From a virus: DNA of 64,000 nucleotides. The notes beneath the pieces were generated by a model. The model saw only the letters and a program-made list of their open reading frames with translations, did not search any database and had not been told where the DNA came from. The number at the start of each line of letters is the position of its first letter. Within the stretch, counting starts at the first letter, position 1. Both the position numbers and the translations under genes were made by a program. Of this stretch, positions 24,270 to 32,453 are shown one piece after another. The stretch is taken from positions 1 through 64,000 of the IMG/VR virus record IMGVR_UViG_3300044527_000952; one strand, 5' to 3'.

Positions 24270-25448
24270 ATGAGAATAGCAATTATTGGCGCAGGTATTG
24301 CAGGAGTAGTACCTGCATATTTTTTGTCCAAAAATGGACACGATGTTACAATTTTTGAGCAAGAACGTTACGCAGCAATGCGCACAAGTTATGCTAATGG
24401 TGGACAAGTTAGTGTAAGTAATAGCGAAGTATGGACAACATGGGCTAATGTATTAAAAGGATTAAAATGGATGCTAAAAAAAGATGCACCATTGCTTATC
24501 CATCCATCATTAGATCTTGATAAGATAAAATGGATTACAAAATTCCTAGCTAATACTGCTAGTCGAGTATATAAACAAAATACTATTGAAACCATTAAGC
24601 TTGGTCTAGAAAGTAGATTGTTATATAAACAAATTATAAAAGATGAAAATTTAGAATTTGATCAAAGCAATTGTGGTATTCTACATATTTACAAAGATGC
24701 AAAATACCTAAATGCTGCTTTTGATGCGCAAGATATCTATGAACCACATGGGTGTGAGTGGAAAATGCTTGTCAACCATGATGATATTCTTGCAATCGAA
24801 CCTAATCTTAAAGATATGGGTGGTTTAATTGGGGCAGCATGGACTGCTGACGATTGGGTAGGAGATATTCATAAATTTTGTAAACATTTATTGGATGTTA
24901 TACGTTTAAAATATAATGGATGTGTTTCATTCAATCATGGCATTATAGACCCTAGAGCATTAACAGAGAATTTTGACAAAGTAATAATTGCTGCAGGAGT
25001 TGAAAGTGTACAACTTGCAAAAGAATTTGGTGAAAATTTACCAATTTACCCTGTAAAAGGTTATAGCATTACCATTGATGCAGAAGATGTTAAATCATAT
25101 AAAGCAATGCCGAAAGTCAGTTTGTTAGATGATCAAGCAAAAATTGTCAGTGCAACACTAGGTACAAAATTACGTGTGGCAGGTACTGCTGAATTGTGTG
25201 GTTATAATCGTGACATTACAAGAAGTAGAATTGAACCATTGTTAAATTGGGTAAATGAAAACTTCCCTAATGTGGACACAAGCTGTTATAGTAGTTGGGC
25301 ATGTTTGCGACCAATGACTCCAAATATGATGCCAATCGTGCGTGAAAGTAAAGTTAAAAATATTTACTATCATACAGGACATGGACATTTAGGTTGGACC
25401 ATTAGCCCCGCAACAGCATTAAATTTAGTGAAACAACTTGAAAATTGA
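24270..25448 (+). CDS. D-amino-acid dehydrogenase (DadA-like FAD enzyme)
   Basis: 392 residues. The N-terminal FAD fold is I-I-G-A-G-I-A-G (G7, G9, G12) with Glu at the end of strand 2 (F-E-Q-E). R-T-S-Y-A-N-G-G-Q-V and the C-terminal G-H-G-H-L-G-W-T are DadA signatures. DadA oxidatively deaminates D-amino acids such as D-Ala to keto acids. No signal peptide; peripheral inner-membrane attachment is usual. Tightly linked to ahpD, which may handle oxidants. A metabolic gene of bacterial type. Confidence 0.85.
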   Translation: MRIAIIGAGIAGVVPAYFLSKNGHDVTIFEQERYAAMRTSYANGGQVSVSNSEVWTTWANVLKGLKWMLKKDAPLLIHPSLDLDKIKWITKFLANTASRVYKQNTIETIKLGLESRLLYKQIIKDENLEFDQSNCGILHIYKDAKYLNAAFDAQDIYEPHGCEWKMLVNHDDILAIEPNLKDMGGLIGAAWTADDWVGDIHKFCKHLLDVIRLKYNGCVSFNHGIIDPRALTENFDKVIIAAGVESVQLAKEFGENLPIYPVKGYSITIDAEDVKSYKAMPKVSLLDDQAKIVSATLGTKLRVAGTAELCGYNRDITRSRIEPLLNWVNENFPNVDTSCYSSWACLRPMTPNMMPIVRESKVKNIYYHTGHGHLGWTISPATALNLVKQLEN

Positions 25449-25454
25449 TAAATA
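25447..25454 (+). promoter_or_regulatory. T4-type late promoter, leaderless
   Basis: GATAAATA overlaps the stop of the dehydrogenase gene and ends 5 nt before the ATG at 25460. Confidence 0.5.
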
Positions 25455-25459
25455 TTAGT

Positions 25460-25711
25460 ATGAGCGAAGAACACGACAAAATTAAACACAGTCGTCGTAG
25501 ACTTAAAGACGAAAATGCTGTCAATAAGCAAGTAAGAATCGCTAAAGAACATGGTTTTAATGTTGAGGAACCACACAAATTTGCTAAACATCATGCAATG
25601 AATTGTGGTAATCCAAAATGTTTGTTATGCGCTAATCCTAGAAAGATTTTTAATGAAAAAACTATACAGGAACAGCGTCATGAACAGAAAAAACTATGGG
25701 AAGATGAGTAG
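25460..25711 (+). CDS. Small Zn-finger-like phage protein
   Basis: 83 residues. C-G-N-P-K-C-L-L-C-A-N-P-R-K holds three closely spaced Cys, with His residues upstream (H-K-F-A-K-H-H), consistent with one zinc site. Highly charged. I recall this Cys pattern from many phages without known function. ATG 25460 was chosen because the late octamer ends 5 nt before it. Confidence 0.7.
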   Translation: MSEEHDKIKHSRRRLKDENAVNKQVRIAKEHGFNVEEPHKFAKHHAMNCGNPKCLLCANPRKIFNEKTIQEQRHEQKKLWEDE

Positions 25712-25765
25712 TATTCGTAGTTATTACGTAAGAAATTTGTTTATTTGTGGTTAATTTAGATCATA

Positions 25766-25773
25766 AGTAAATA
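25766..25773 (+). promoter_or_regulatory. Possible T4-type late promoter for the porin
   Basis: AGTAAATA, 48 nt before the porin ATG. First base differs from consensus. Confidence 0.3.
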
Positions 25774-25779
25774 TCTGGC

Positions 25780-25803
25780 ACACATTTTTTAATGTGTTTT
25801 TTA
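25780..25803 (+). terminator. Terminator-like hairpin
   Basis: ACACATT-TTTT-AATGTGT followed by a T run, between the Zn-finger gene and the porin. It lies downstream of the possible late octamer at 25766, so it could also act as an attenuator. Confidence 0.6.
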
Positions 25804-25821
25804 ATTTAAGAGGAATCAAGT

Positions 25822-26841
25822 ATGAAAAAACTTTTAATTGCAGCATTAGTTGCAGGTGCGTCTACAGTAGCGGTTGCGCAAACATCCATTTATGGATTAG
25901 CAGATGCTTTCTATGGACAAACATCAGCAAAACAGTCAACAAATCAAGTTAGCGCAGGTGGTATGACTACTAGCTATATTGGTGTTCGTTCAAGCGAAAA
26001 AATTGGTGATGTTACTGCCACTGCAGTTCTTGAAACATTTTTACGTCCTGACACAGCAGCACAAGGTCGTTTTAATGGTGACACATTTTATGCAAGAAAC
26101 GCATACGTTGGATTAAGTTCAAAAGCAGGTGAAGTACAAGTTGGTCGTGTAACCACACCAATGTTTATTTCCACTATTGCATTTAATGCTTTAGGTGATA
26201 GCTTTGTTTTTAGCCCAATGGTTACTGCAAGATATGGTGCAAGTAATTTTAACTTGGGTGGTGGTGGTTCTGACACAGGTTGGAACAATTCTGTATTAGT
26301 TAAAACCAATGCAGGTCCATTAGCACTTACAGGTGTTTATAGCGCAGGTGTTCAGGATGATGCAACAGGCACTAAACAAGCAGGTAAGAGTGTTGGTGCA
26401 ATGTACTTTGCAGGACCAATTGGTTTAACAGCAACATGGCAAGATGTTGAGCAAGGTGCAGGTAAGCCAAGCATGACTTCAACTATTGTTGGTGCATCAT
26501 ATGACTTAAAAGCAGCAAAATTGTTCGCACAGTATAATCGTGTACAACATAGTGACGCAGTAACTAAAGAAGATCAAGGTTATAGCGTTGGTGCTACTAT
26601 GCCATTAAGCAAAGCCAATACCGTTATGGTAAGCTATGCTAAGCATGGGCATACAATGATCAGCAACAAAACTTCAGAAACAGCATCATGGGCAATTGGT
26701 TTGTCACATGCACTAAGCAAGCGTACAGATTTGTATGCGGCAGTTCGTGATACAAGCTATACTAATGATGGAGTACATCGTACAAACGCAGCATGGGCAG
26801 ACACTCGTGTAACAGGTGTTGGCGTACGTCATCGTTTCTAA
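25822..26841 (+). CDS. Gram-negative outer-membrane porin
   Basis: 339 residues. A signal peptide ends in V-A-V-A-Q, followed by T-S-I-Y-G-L-A-D, the start typical of betaproteobacterial porins. Alternating beta strands run throughout, and the chain ends in V-G-V-R-H-R-F with C-terminal Phe, the outer-membrane insertion signal. AGGAA before the start, strong terminator after. Would form a trimeric pore in the host outer membrane. Unusual cargo for a phage; probably host-derived. Confidence 0.9.
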   Translation: MKKLLIAALVAGASTVAVAQTSIYGLADAFYGQTSAKQSTNQVSAGGMTTSYIGVRSSEKIGDVTATAVLETFLRPDTAAQGRFNGDTFYARNAYVGLSSKAGEVQVGRVTTPMFISTIAFNALGDSFVFSPMVTARYGASNFNLGGGGSDTGWNNSVLVKTNAGPLALTGVYSAGVQDDATGTKQAGKSVGAMYFAGPIGLTATWQDVEQGAGKPSMTSTIVGASYDLKAAKLFAQYNRVQHSDAVTKEDQGYSVGATMPLSKANTVMVSYAKHGHTMISNKTSETASWAIGLSHALSKRTDLYAAVRDTSYTNDGVHRTNAAWADTRVTGVGVRHRF

Positions 26842-26862
26842 ATTTTGCTAAATTTAGGTGGT

Positions 26863-26890
26863 AAAAAAGGGGGCATTGCTCCCTTTTTTT
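26863..26890 (+). terminator. Rho-independent terminator of the porin gene
   Basis: A6-GGG-GGC...GCT-CCC-T7 hairpin with an uninterrupted T run. Confidence 0.85.
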
Positions 26891-26897
26891 ATAAGTA
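26890..26897 (+). promoter_or_regulatory. T4-type late promoter variant TATAAGTA, leaderless
   Basis: Ends 5 nt before the ATG at 26903. The same variant occurs at 38677. Confidence 0.4.
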
Positions 26898-26902
26898 ATG
26901 GT

Positions 26903-27160
26903 ATGATTAACAGTGTGTATGAATGGACTGAAAAGCGTGAAGAACTATATCGCCATATTAAAAATTTAAATGGTTACTATGGTGATGCACATAAGTTATT
27001 GAAAAATATAGATAAATTGGTTCGTGAGCTTAATATTTTAAATGTTCAATATCGTAATCGTGAAAAACCTTCAATTGCACAACAGGAAAAACTGTTGGAA
27101 ATTAACAACGCAATTGATGTGTTGGAAAAATGGTTGCTCGTTGTAACCTTAACCCAATAA
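26903..27160 (+). CDS. Small helical hypothetical protein
   Basis: 85 residues. The ATG at 26903 lies 5 nt after TATAAGTA; the upstream in-frame codon at 26858 falls in the porin terminator and is rejected. Helical and charged (E-K-R-E-E-L-Y-R-H-I-K... L-V-R-E-L-N-I-L), coiled-coil-like. Function unknown. Confidence 0.5.
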   Translation: MINSVYEWTEKREELYRHIKNLNGYYGDAHKLLKNIDKLVRELNILNVQYRNREKPSIAQQEKLLEINNAIDVLEKWLLVVTLTQ

Positions 27161-27165
27161 AAGGC

Positions 27166-27194
27166 TTGACAACAATCTAAGATCTCGCTAATAT
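27166..27194 (+). promoter_or_regulatory. Sigma70-type promoter of the MoxR gene
   Basis: TTGACA, 17-bp spacer, TAATAT; about 50 nt before the ATG at 27244. Confidence 0.65.
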
Positions 27195-27243
27195 ACCCAT
27201 ATTGCAGAACGCAATTATCTAGACAACTTACTAAGGAATACAA

Positions 27244-28398
27244 ATGGGAAAAATTGATACTAGTTTTAGCTTAACAATCGATGAAGCAGAAAGTGCGCTT
27301 CATAGCCTTATTGATACCAAACTATCCATGTTCTTATGGGGTCCCCCAGGTATCGGTAAAAGCGATCTTATCCGTTCTATCGCACGTAAAAATAAATGGG
27401 CAGTACGTGAAGTACGCTTGGGTCAAATCGATCCAACCGATATTAAAGGTATACCCTTCTTTAACGCAGATAAAACATATTTTGCGTATAACGAAAACAC
27501 TAAAGAATTTGAAGAAACCAAGGGTACTCTTGATTGGGCACCTCCTTCAGAATTTCCTGATGCTAAATTTGCTGAGCAATATGAGCGTGTTCTTCTGTTC
27601 TTGGATGAAATGAACGTTGCTGCGCCTACTGTTCAAGCTGCTGCTTATCAGTTAGTTCTTGATCGTCGTGTTGGTAAGTACCGTGTACCTGACAATGTTA
27701 TTATCGTTGCAGCAGGTAATCGTGATAGTGACAAAGGTGTTACTTATCGTATGCCTTCACCCTTGTCTAACCGTTTTGTTCATATGGATGTGCGCCCTGA
27801 CTTTAATGTGTGGCAAACATGGGCAGTACAAAATAATGTGCATAAAGATGTAGTTGGTTACTTGTCATTCGCTAAAAATGACATGTACGATTTCGATGGT
27901 CGTAACAGTGGTCATGCGTTTGCCACTCCTCGTAGTTGGTGCGCAGTGAGCAAAATTCTGCAAGAATGCGATAAAGTTCCTACAGATTTGCTTACTAAGA
28001 TTGTTGCGGGTACTGTTGGTGAAGGTCTTGCTGTAAAGTTTATGGCACACCGTAAGCTTGTTGACAAAATGCCTGATCCTATGGATATTCTTGAGGGTAA
28101 AGTTAGCGAACTTCAAGTTAAAGAAGTTAGTGCCATGTACTCACTCACTGTTAGTATGTGCTACGAATTGAAAGACTTGAGTGACAACAACAAAGTACCT
28201 GAGAAAAAGTTTCACGAAATGTGCGACAATTTCTTTAAATTTATGATGGATAATTTTGAAACTGAGTTGGTTATTATGGGTGCAAGGATTGCACTGAAAA
28301 CTTACAAGTTGAACATGGACCCAACCAAACTTAAGACTTTGACTGACTTCCATAAAAAATATGGTAAGTACATCAAGGAAGCAGTAACACCAAAGTAA
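27244..28398 (+). CDS. MoxR-type AAA+ ATPase
   Basis: 384 residues. Walker A is G-P-P-G-I-G-K-S (33-40), Walker B is L-L-F-L-D-E-M-N. A sensor-like A-A-G-N-R-D and M-P-S-P-L-S-N-R-F arginine-finger region follow, as in MoxR/AAA_5 ATPases. Such ATPases remodel partner complexes together with VWA proteins; the partner is the next gene. Own sigma70 promoter and AAGGAA before the start. Confidence 0.85.
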   Translation: MGKIDTSFSLTIDEAESALHSLIDTKLSMFLWGPPGIGKSDLIRSIARKNKWAVREVRLGQIDPTDIKGIPFFNADKTYFAYNENTKEFEETKGTLDWAPPSEFPDAKFAEQYERVLLFLDEMNVAAPTVQAAAYQLVLDRRVGKYRVPDNVIIVAAGNRDSDKGVTYRMPSPLSNRFVHMDVRPDFNVWQTWAVQNNVHKDVVGYLSFAKNDMYDFDGRNSGHAFATPRSWCAVSKILQECDKVPTDLLTKIVAGTVGEGLAVKFMAHRKLVDKMPDPMDILEGKVSELQVKEVSAMYSLTVSMCYELKDLSDNNKVPEKKFHEMCDNFFKFMMDNFETELVIMGARIALKTYKLNMDPTKLKTLTDFHKKYGKYIKEAVTPK

Positions 28399-28406
28399 GT
28401 TGCTAG

Positions 28407-28438
28407 ATCAAGGGGGCTGAGATGCCCCCACTTGATTT
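28407..28438 (+). terminator. Hairpin terminator after the MoxR gene
   Basis: ATCAAG-GGGGC pairs with GCCCC-(CA)-CTTGAT, followed by TTT. Confidence 0.65.
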
Positions 28439-28460
28439 AAAATAGTAACCGTGTTATCAT
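28432..28460 (+). promoter_or_regulatory. Possible sigma70-type promoter for the VWA gene
   Basis: TTGATT, 17-bp spacer, TATCAT. The -35 overlaps the terminator stem. Confidence 0.4.
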
Positions 28461-28485
28461 GTTGCTATTACCTAAAGGAACATTT

Positions 28486-29781
28486 ATGACAACCACCGCA
28501 AATACCAAAGAAAACAAAAAACTCAAAAAAGAATTTGAAGATCTTATCGGACCATTTGATCCTGTACTTGATCGTGAAGCACGTGATATTCTTACAAGCG
28601 CACGTGTAGCATTGCTGCTCAAACATTCATTTTTTGGTAATCTTGCTACCCGTTTGAAACTAATCAATGGGGATGAATGGTTAGCTACAGCAGCAACTGA
28701 TGGTAAACGTTTTTATTACAATAGTCGTTTTATCAAGAAGCTTACACGTGGTGAGGTAGAGTTTCTTGTTGGTCATGAAGTACTTCACGTTGTATATGAT
28801 CACATTGGTAGGATCGGTCACCGTGACCGTCAAATGTTTAATATTGCAAATGATTACGCAGTAAACGCTGACCTTAAACGACATAATGTAGGTCAGTTTA
28901 TTACCACTGTGCCATGCTTGTATGAAGCTAAGTACGATGGTAAATCATCTGAAGAAATCTATGATGATTTGATGAAGAACATCAAGACAATCAGTATGGA
29001 TGCACTGATCGATAAAATGATCGATGAACACCTTGAAGGTGATGGTGAAGGTGAGTCTGATGATGATGATGGAGATATGGATAAAACAGGTCGCAGTAAG
29101 AATGGACCTAAGAAAATGACTGATGCTGAGCGTGAGGAATTGCGTCAGGAAATTAAACAAAATATCATCAATGCCGCACGTAGTAGCGAAGCAGGTTCAA
29201 TTCCTAGAGGTGTTGAGCGCATGATTAAGGACATTACAGATCCTAAAATGCCTTGGAGAGAATTGCTTCAAACCAATATAGTTTCTACTATGCGTGATGA
29301 TTACACTTTCCTACGTCCAAGCAAGCGTGGTTGGCACCTTGATGCTATCTTACCCTCTATGAACTTTAGCGAAGAAATTGATATTTGTGTAGGGATTGAT
29401 ATGAGTGGTAGTATCAGTGATGCACAAGGTAAGGATTTCCTTAGTGAAATTCAAGGTATCATGGATATGTTCAGCCATTACAAAATTCATGTGTTTTCAT
29501 TCGATACTAAATGCTATAACTTGCAAGAGTTTAATTCTGATAATATGGATAGCATTACTGAGTATGAGTTAAAAGGTGGTGGTGGAACAGACTTTGATGC
29601 AATCTTTAACTTCCTAAAAGATGAAGCTATCGAGCCTAAACGATTGGTAGTGTTTACTGATGGTTATCCTTGTGGTTCATGGGGGGATGCAAATTATTGC
29701 GATACAACGTGGATCATTCATGGTGATAAAAACCCTAACCCACCATTTGGTACATGGGCACTTTATGATGATGGTAAGTAA
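28486..29781 (+). CDS. Metallopeptidase-like plus VWA domain protein (DUF2201 type), MoxR partner
   Basis: 431 residues from ATG 28486, chosen because AAAGGA lies just upstream. The N-terminal half has H97-E-V-L-H101, a zincin HExxH motif. The middle (about 185-230) is Asp/Glu/Lys-rich. The C-terminal half is a von Willebrand A fold with the MIDAS motif D-M-S-G-S and T-D-G-Y. This pairing with a MoxR ATPase is a recognised two-gene chaperone or remodelling module. Target unknown. Confidence 0.8.
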   Translation: MTTTANTKENKKLKKEFEDLIGPFDPVLDREARDILTSARVALLLKHSFFGNLATRLKLINGDEWLATAATDGKRFYYNSRFIKKLTRGEVEFLVGHEVLHVVYDHIGRIGHRDRQMFNIANDYAVNADLKRHNVGQFITTVPCLYEAKYDGKSSEEIYDDLMKNIKTISMDALIDKMIDEHLEGDGEGESDDDDGDMDKTGRSKNGPKKMTDAEREELRQEIKQNIINAARSSEAGSIPRGVERMIKDITDPKMPWRELLQTNIVSTMRDDYTFLRPSKRGWHLDAILPSMNFSEEIDICVGIDMSGSISDAQGKDFLSEIQGIMDMFSHYKIHVFSFDTKCYNLQEFNSDNMDSITEYELKGGGGTDFDAIFNFLKDEAIEPKRLVVFTDGYPCGSWGDANYCDTTWIIHGDKNPNPPFGTWALYDDGK

Positions 29782-30038
29782 TGGATGTATTTTGGTCTAA
29801 TACTTTCAGTGCCAACAAGATAGGATCATACAATTCTTTCCTTACTCAAGATGGTGAGGAAAGAATTTTTAAATCGGTTCAAAATGGTGCAACTACACAA
29901 GATTGGGCATTTACTAAAAATTGCACAGGTCTAAATTTAGAAGATTATTTAAATTGTAGAGAGTTGGCTAAAACTGATGAACGTATAGCCCACTTATTAG
30001 AAGAACTTGAAACTGTTTATTTTTTAATTAAAAAATGA
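29781..30038 (+). CDS. Hypothetical protein downstream of the VWA gene
   Basis: 85 residues. The start overlaps the VWA stop (TAATG) and its stop overlaps the next start, so it belongs to the same transcript. Mixed charged sequence with F-W-S-N-T-F-S and a C-terminal helix. Not recognised. Confidence 0.6.
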   Translation: MDVFWSNTFSANKIGSYNSFLTQDGEERIFKSVQNGATTQDWAFTKNCTGLNLEDYLNCRELAKTDERIAHLLEELETVYFLIKK

Positions 30039-30370
30039 GTAATTTTAATTATATTGCAAGTTGGGATGAATTTGGTTTGGAAGCATTGTTTAACGTGACA
30101 AAAATGGATGAAAACAATGTTTGGAAAATCTTAAAAGATGAAAAAGCACAACCAGAAACTGTTCCATTGCGTCAATTAATTTTACGAGCACAATTTAACC
30201 CACAACGTGCATATGAAATATATGCATTTGTTTCTCCTTTAACTGAAGAAGATATTAGGTTATGTTTTGAGCATACACCACAAGTTATTGTTGAACAAAT
30301 TAGGCAAGTTGGACATAAATTTTTTTCTAATCATGACCCACACATTAAAAGTAAAATAAAAATCACATAA
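30035..30370 (+). CDS. Hypothetical protein, MoxR-VWA transcript
   Basis: 111 residues coupled by ATGA overlap to the previous gene. Helical, with P-L-R-Q-L-I-L-R-A-Q-F-N-P-Q. Not recognised; context suggests cotranscription with the VWA gene. Confidence 0.6.
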   Translation: MSNFNYIASWDEFGLEALFNVTKMDENNVWKILKDEKAQPETVPLRQLILRAQFNPQRAYEIYAFVSPLTEEDIRLCFEHTPQVIVEQIRQVGHKFFSNHDPHIKSKIKIT

Positions 30371-30379
30371 TGCTATGCC

Positions 30380-30387
30380 CCTAAATA
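30380..30387 (+). promoter_or_regulatory. T4-type late promoter octamer
   Basis: CCTAAATA, 30 nt before the ATG at 30418 which has TTAGGAG. Confidence 0.4.
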
Positions 30388-30417
30388 TTTGTGGTACTAG
30401 ATATTAGGAGAATACCA

Positions 30418-31113
30418 ATGGCAAGATTTCTTAAACATATTGGGATGCATGGTGATCGTAAGGTAGCAGTGGTGTTTAGACAGCTTCCTGGTGAGGAGCA
30501 TATGGCACTTGTTGTTTACACCCAATTGTTAAATCAAAATATTCATGACCCACTTATTGCAAGTATTGAAAGCGATATTGGTCAAGCAAGTAAAGAGTTA
30601 GCTGACGCACTTAACCGTACACATACACGTGATGGTAAGATTATCCTTCAAGTATTGCACAATGAAGGTATGCTTAAAAAAGTTAACACAGAGTCAATTA
30701 TAATGACTCCTGCTCCTAAGCAACATATACGTTTAAACGAACTAAACAAGCTATTAAACGAAATGGAGCAAGGCGAGGCAGCAGTACGCAGACTTGCTGA
30801 AATTGATGCTAGCAAGGGGCTACAGGACCCTGCAGACATTGCTAAGCGTATGCGTGGTGAACAACCTGCAGCAGATCGAATGTTTGGGTCACAGGATACA
30901 TTAGGTGATAATGAATTAGCTAATAATTTGCGCCAACAAGCAGCTAGAATGAGCGCAGAGGCTAAGGGATTACTTGCAGAGGCAGATCGTTTAATAAAAG
31001 AAGCAGCACAAATGGAAGGCAGTGTAGTTGAAAAAGCACCTGTACCTAAGAAAGCAGCAGCAAAAAAGGCAGCACCAAAACGAACAACTAAGGCAAAAGC
31101 AGTAGCAGCATAA
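30418..31113 (+). CDS. Phage protein with histone-like Lys/Ala tail
   Basis: 231 residues. ATG 30418 follows TTAGGAG; an upstream in-frame TTG/GTG-type start (30391) overlaps the ribosome-binding site. The N-terminus M-A-R-F-L-K-H-I-G-M-H-G-D-R-K resembles conserved T4-like phage proteins by recall. The middle is coiled-coil. The last 30 residues (K-K-A-A-A-K-K-A-A-P-K-R) resemble histone H1-like DNA-binding tails. A nucleic-acid-associated role is an inference. Confidence 0.65.
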   Translation: MARFLKHIGMHGDRKVAVVFRQLPGEEHMALVVYTQLLNQNIHDPLIASIESDIGQASKELADALNRTHTRDGKIILQVLHNEGMLKKVNTESIIMTPAPKQHIRLNELNKLLNEMEQGEAAVRRLAEIDASKGLQDPADIAKRMRGEQPAADRMFGSQDTLGDNELANNLRQQAARMSAEAKGLLAEADRLIKEAAQMEGSVVEKAPVPKKAAAKKAAPKRTTKAKAVAA

Positions 31114-31118
31114 TTATC

Positions 31119-31415
31119 ATGTCCCCTGAAATTTTCCAAAAATGGGAACAAATTGTTGATGATGTTGACAAGATTAAAATCCCTGTAGAGTTTATTAAAA
31201 AACTAGTAATTCGCTTGGAAGGTAGGAAACAACGTACGTTAAACATTCAATCACTTATTAAATCAGGTCATGAACCCGATGAAGTTGAAGAAATTATTGC
31301 TGACAAACTTCGTGAGTTAGATGATGATATGGTAAGCATTGAATTTATTCTTGATATAGAAAATATAGCAGAAACGGTACAGCCTACCACTGACAATTTA
31401 CTTAAAAATCTATAA
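31119..31415 (+). CDS. Hypothetical protein
   Basis: 98 residues, starts 5 nt after the previous gene. Acidic and helical (D-E-V-E-E-I-I-A-D-K-L-R-E-L-D-D-D). No recognised domain. Confidence 0.6.
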   Translation: MSPEIFQKWEQIVDDVDKIKIPVEFIKKLVIRLEGRKQRTLNIQSLIKSGHEPDEVEEIIADKLRELDDDMVSIEFILDIENIAETVQPTTDNLLKNL

Positions 31416-31433
31416 ACTTAGATAACTTCATGT

Positions 31434-31461
31434 TTGATTTTATAAAATGTATATGTATAAT
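31434..31461 (+). promoter_or_regulatory. Sigma70-type promoter of thyX
   Basis: TTGATT, 16-bp spacer, TATAAT; about 20 nt before the ATG at 31483. Confidence 0.6.
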
Positions 31462-31482
31462 ACATGATTAAAAGGATCAAAC

Positions 31483-32166
31483 ATGAATGTAAAATTAGTA
31501 TCTTATTCTCAACCAACAGAAGAATTTAAAAGTCTTGGTCTTGAAGATGCCCAAGATTTAATTGCATATTGTGCAAGAGTTAGTAATCCATCTAACCAAC
31601 TTAATACTGAAACTAGTGATAAACTAATACGTTATCTTATTAAGAACGCACATTGGTCACCATTAGAAATGGTCAGTGCATGTATGGAAATCACAACTAC
31701 ACGTGATATTGCAAGACAAATATTGCGTCATCGTTCTTTTTCATTCCAAGAATTTTCACAACGTTATGCAGACCCAACTAAAGATTTAAATTTTGTTGTA
31801 CGTGAGGCACGTTTGCAAGACACCAAAAATCGTCAAAATAGTATTGAATTAGAAAATACTGTTGAACATGGCATACTGCAAGAAGAATGGGCACTTAAAC
31901 AACTTGAAGTTATTGTTTCAGCAAAAAATGCTTATACATGGGCAGTAAATAATGGTATTGCTAAAGAACAAGCACGTGCAGTATTGCCCGAAGGATTGAT
32001 GGAAAGCAGACTATACATGAGTGGGACCATTCGTTCATGGATACACTTCATCGAGCTACGCAGTGGTAATGGCACACAAAAAGAGCATCAATTAATTGCA
32101 GAAGAATGCGCAAAGGTTATCGCAAATGTCTTTCCTATGGCAACCGAATTGGTCACCAATGATTAA
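31483..32166 (+). CDS. thyX: FAD-dependent thymidylate synthase
   Basis: 227 residues. The ThyX signature R82-H-R-S-F-S-F-Q-E-F-S-Q-R-Y is intact. The enzyme makes dTMP from dUMP with methylene-THF and NADPH, supporting phage DNA synthesis. AAAGGA precedes the start. It has its own host-type promoter and is followed by an overlapping small gene. Confidence 0.92.
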   Translation: MNVKLVSYSQPTEEFKSLGLEDAQDLIAYCARVSNPSNQLNTETSDKLIRYLIKNAHWSPLEMVSACMEITTTRDIARQILRHRSFSFQEFSQRYADPTKDLNFVVREARLQDTKNRQNSIELENTVEHGILQEEWALKQLEVIVSAKNAYTWAVNNGIAKEQARAVLPEGLMESRLYMSGTIRSWIHFIELRSGNGTQKEHQLIAEECAKVIANVFPMATELVTND

Positions 32167-32452
32167 AAACTTACTTGAACCTACTAATGGTAAAGTAGCG
32201 CACCTTATGCAAAATGTAACCTATGTTGAAGTTTGCAATTTTAGGATGGGTGATGTAGAAGATCCTGAATTATATGCATCAATACCATTGGGTGAATGGT
32301 TGACTACTGAAAAAGGTAAATGGGTCAAACAACATAGTAGTGATATGGTATACGCAATAATGATTGATGTTGAATTTTATGGTTATCGTTGTGTTGTACG
32401 TGCAGCATTTGATGATAATGCATTAGATTTATATATATTAAAATGGAAATAG
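32159..32452 (+). CDS. Hypothetical protein
   Basis: 97 residues from the ATG at 32159, which overlaps the thyX stop. The longer frame from 32096 lies inside thyX and is rejected. Beta-rich (H-L-M-Q-N-V-T-Y-V-E-V, A-I-M-I-D-V-E-F-Y-G-Y-R). Not recognised. Confidence 0.65.
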   Translation: MIKNLLEPTNGKVAHLMQNVTYVEVCNFRMGDVEDPELYASIPLGEWLTTEKGKWVKQHSSDMVYAIMIDVEFYGYRCVVRAAFDDNALDLYILKWK

Positions 32453-32453
32453 T

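Noticed and set aside
25822-26841. Host chromosome fragment (porin, BMP and TctC genes suggest bacteria)
   Set aside because: They are flanked directly by phage genes and T4-type late promoters, with the same dense packing, so phage cargo is more likely than a chimera. Read mapping would decide.
28459-28485. Upstream ATG of the VWA gene
   Set aside because: The ATG at 28486 has a proper Shine-Dalgarno; the upstream one lies at the possible promoter -10.
30391-30417. Upstream start of the 30418 gene
   Set aside because: The extension overlaps the Shine-Dalgarno of the ATG at 30418.
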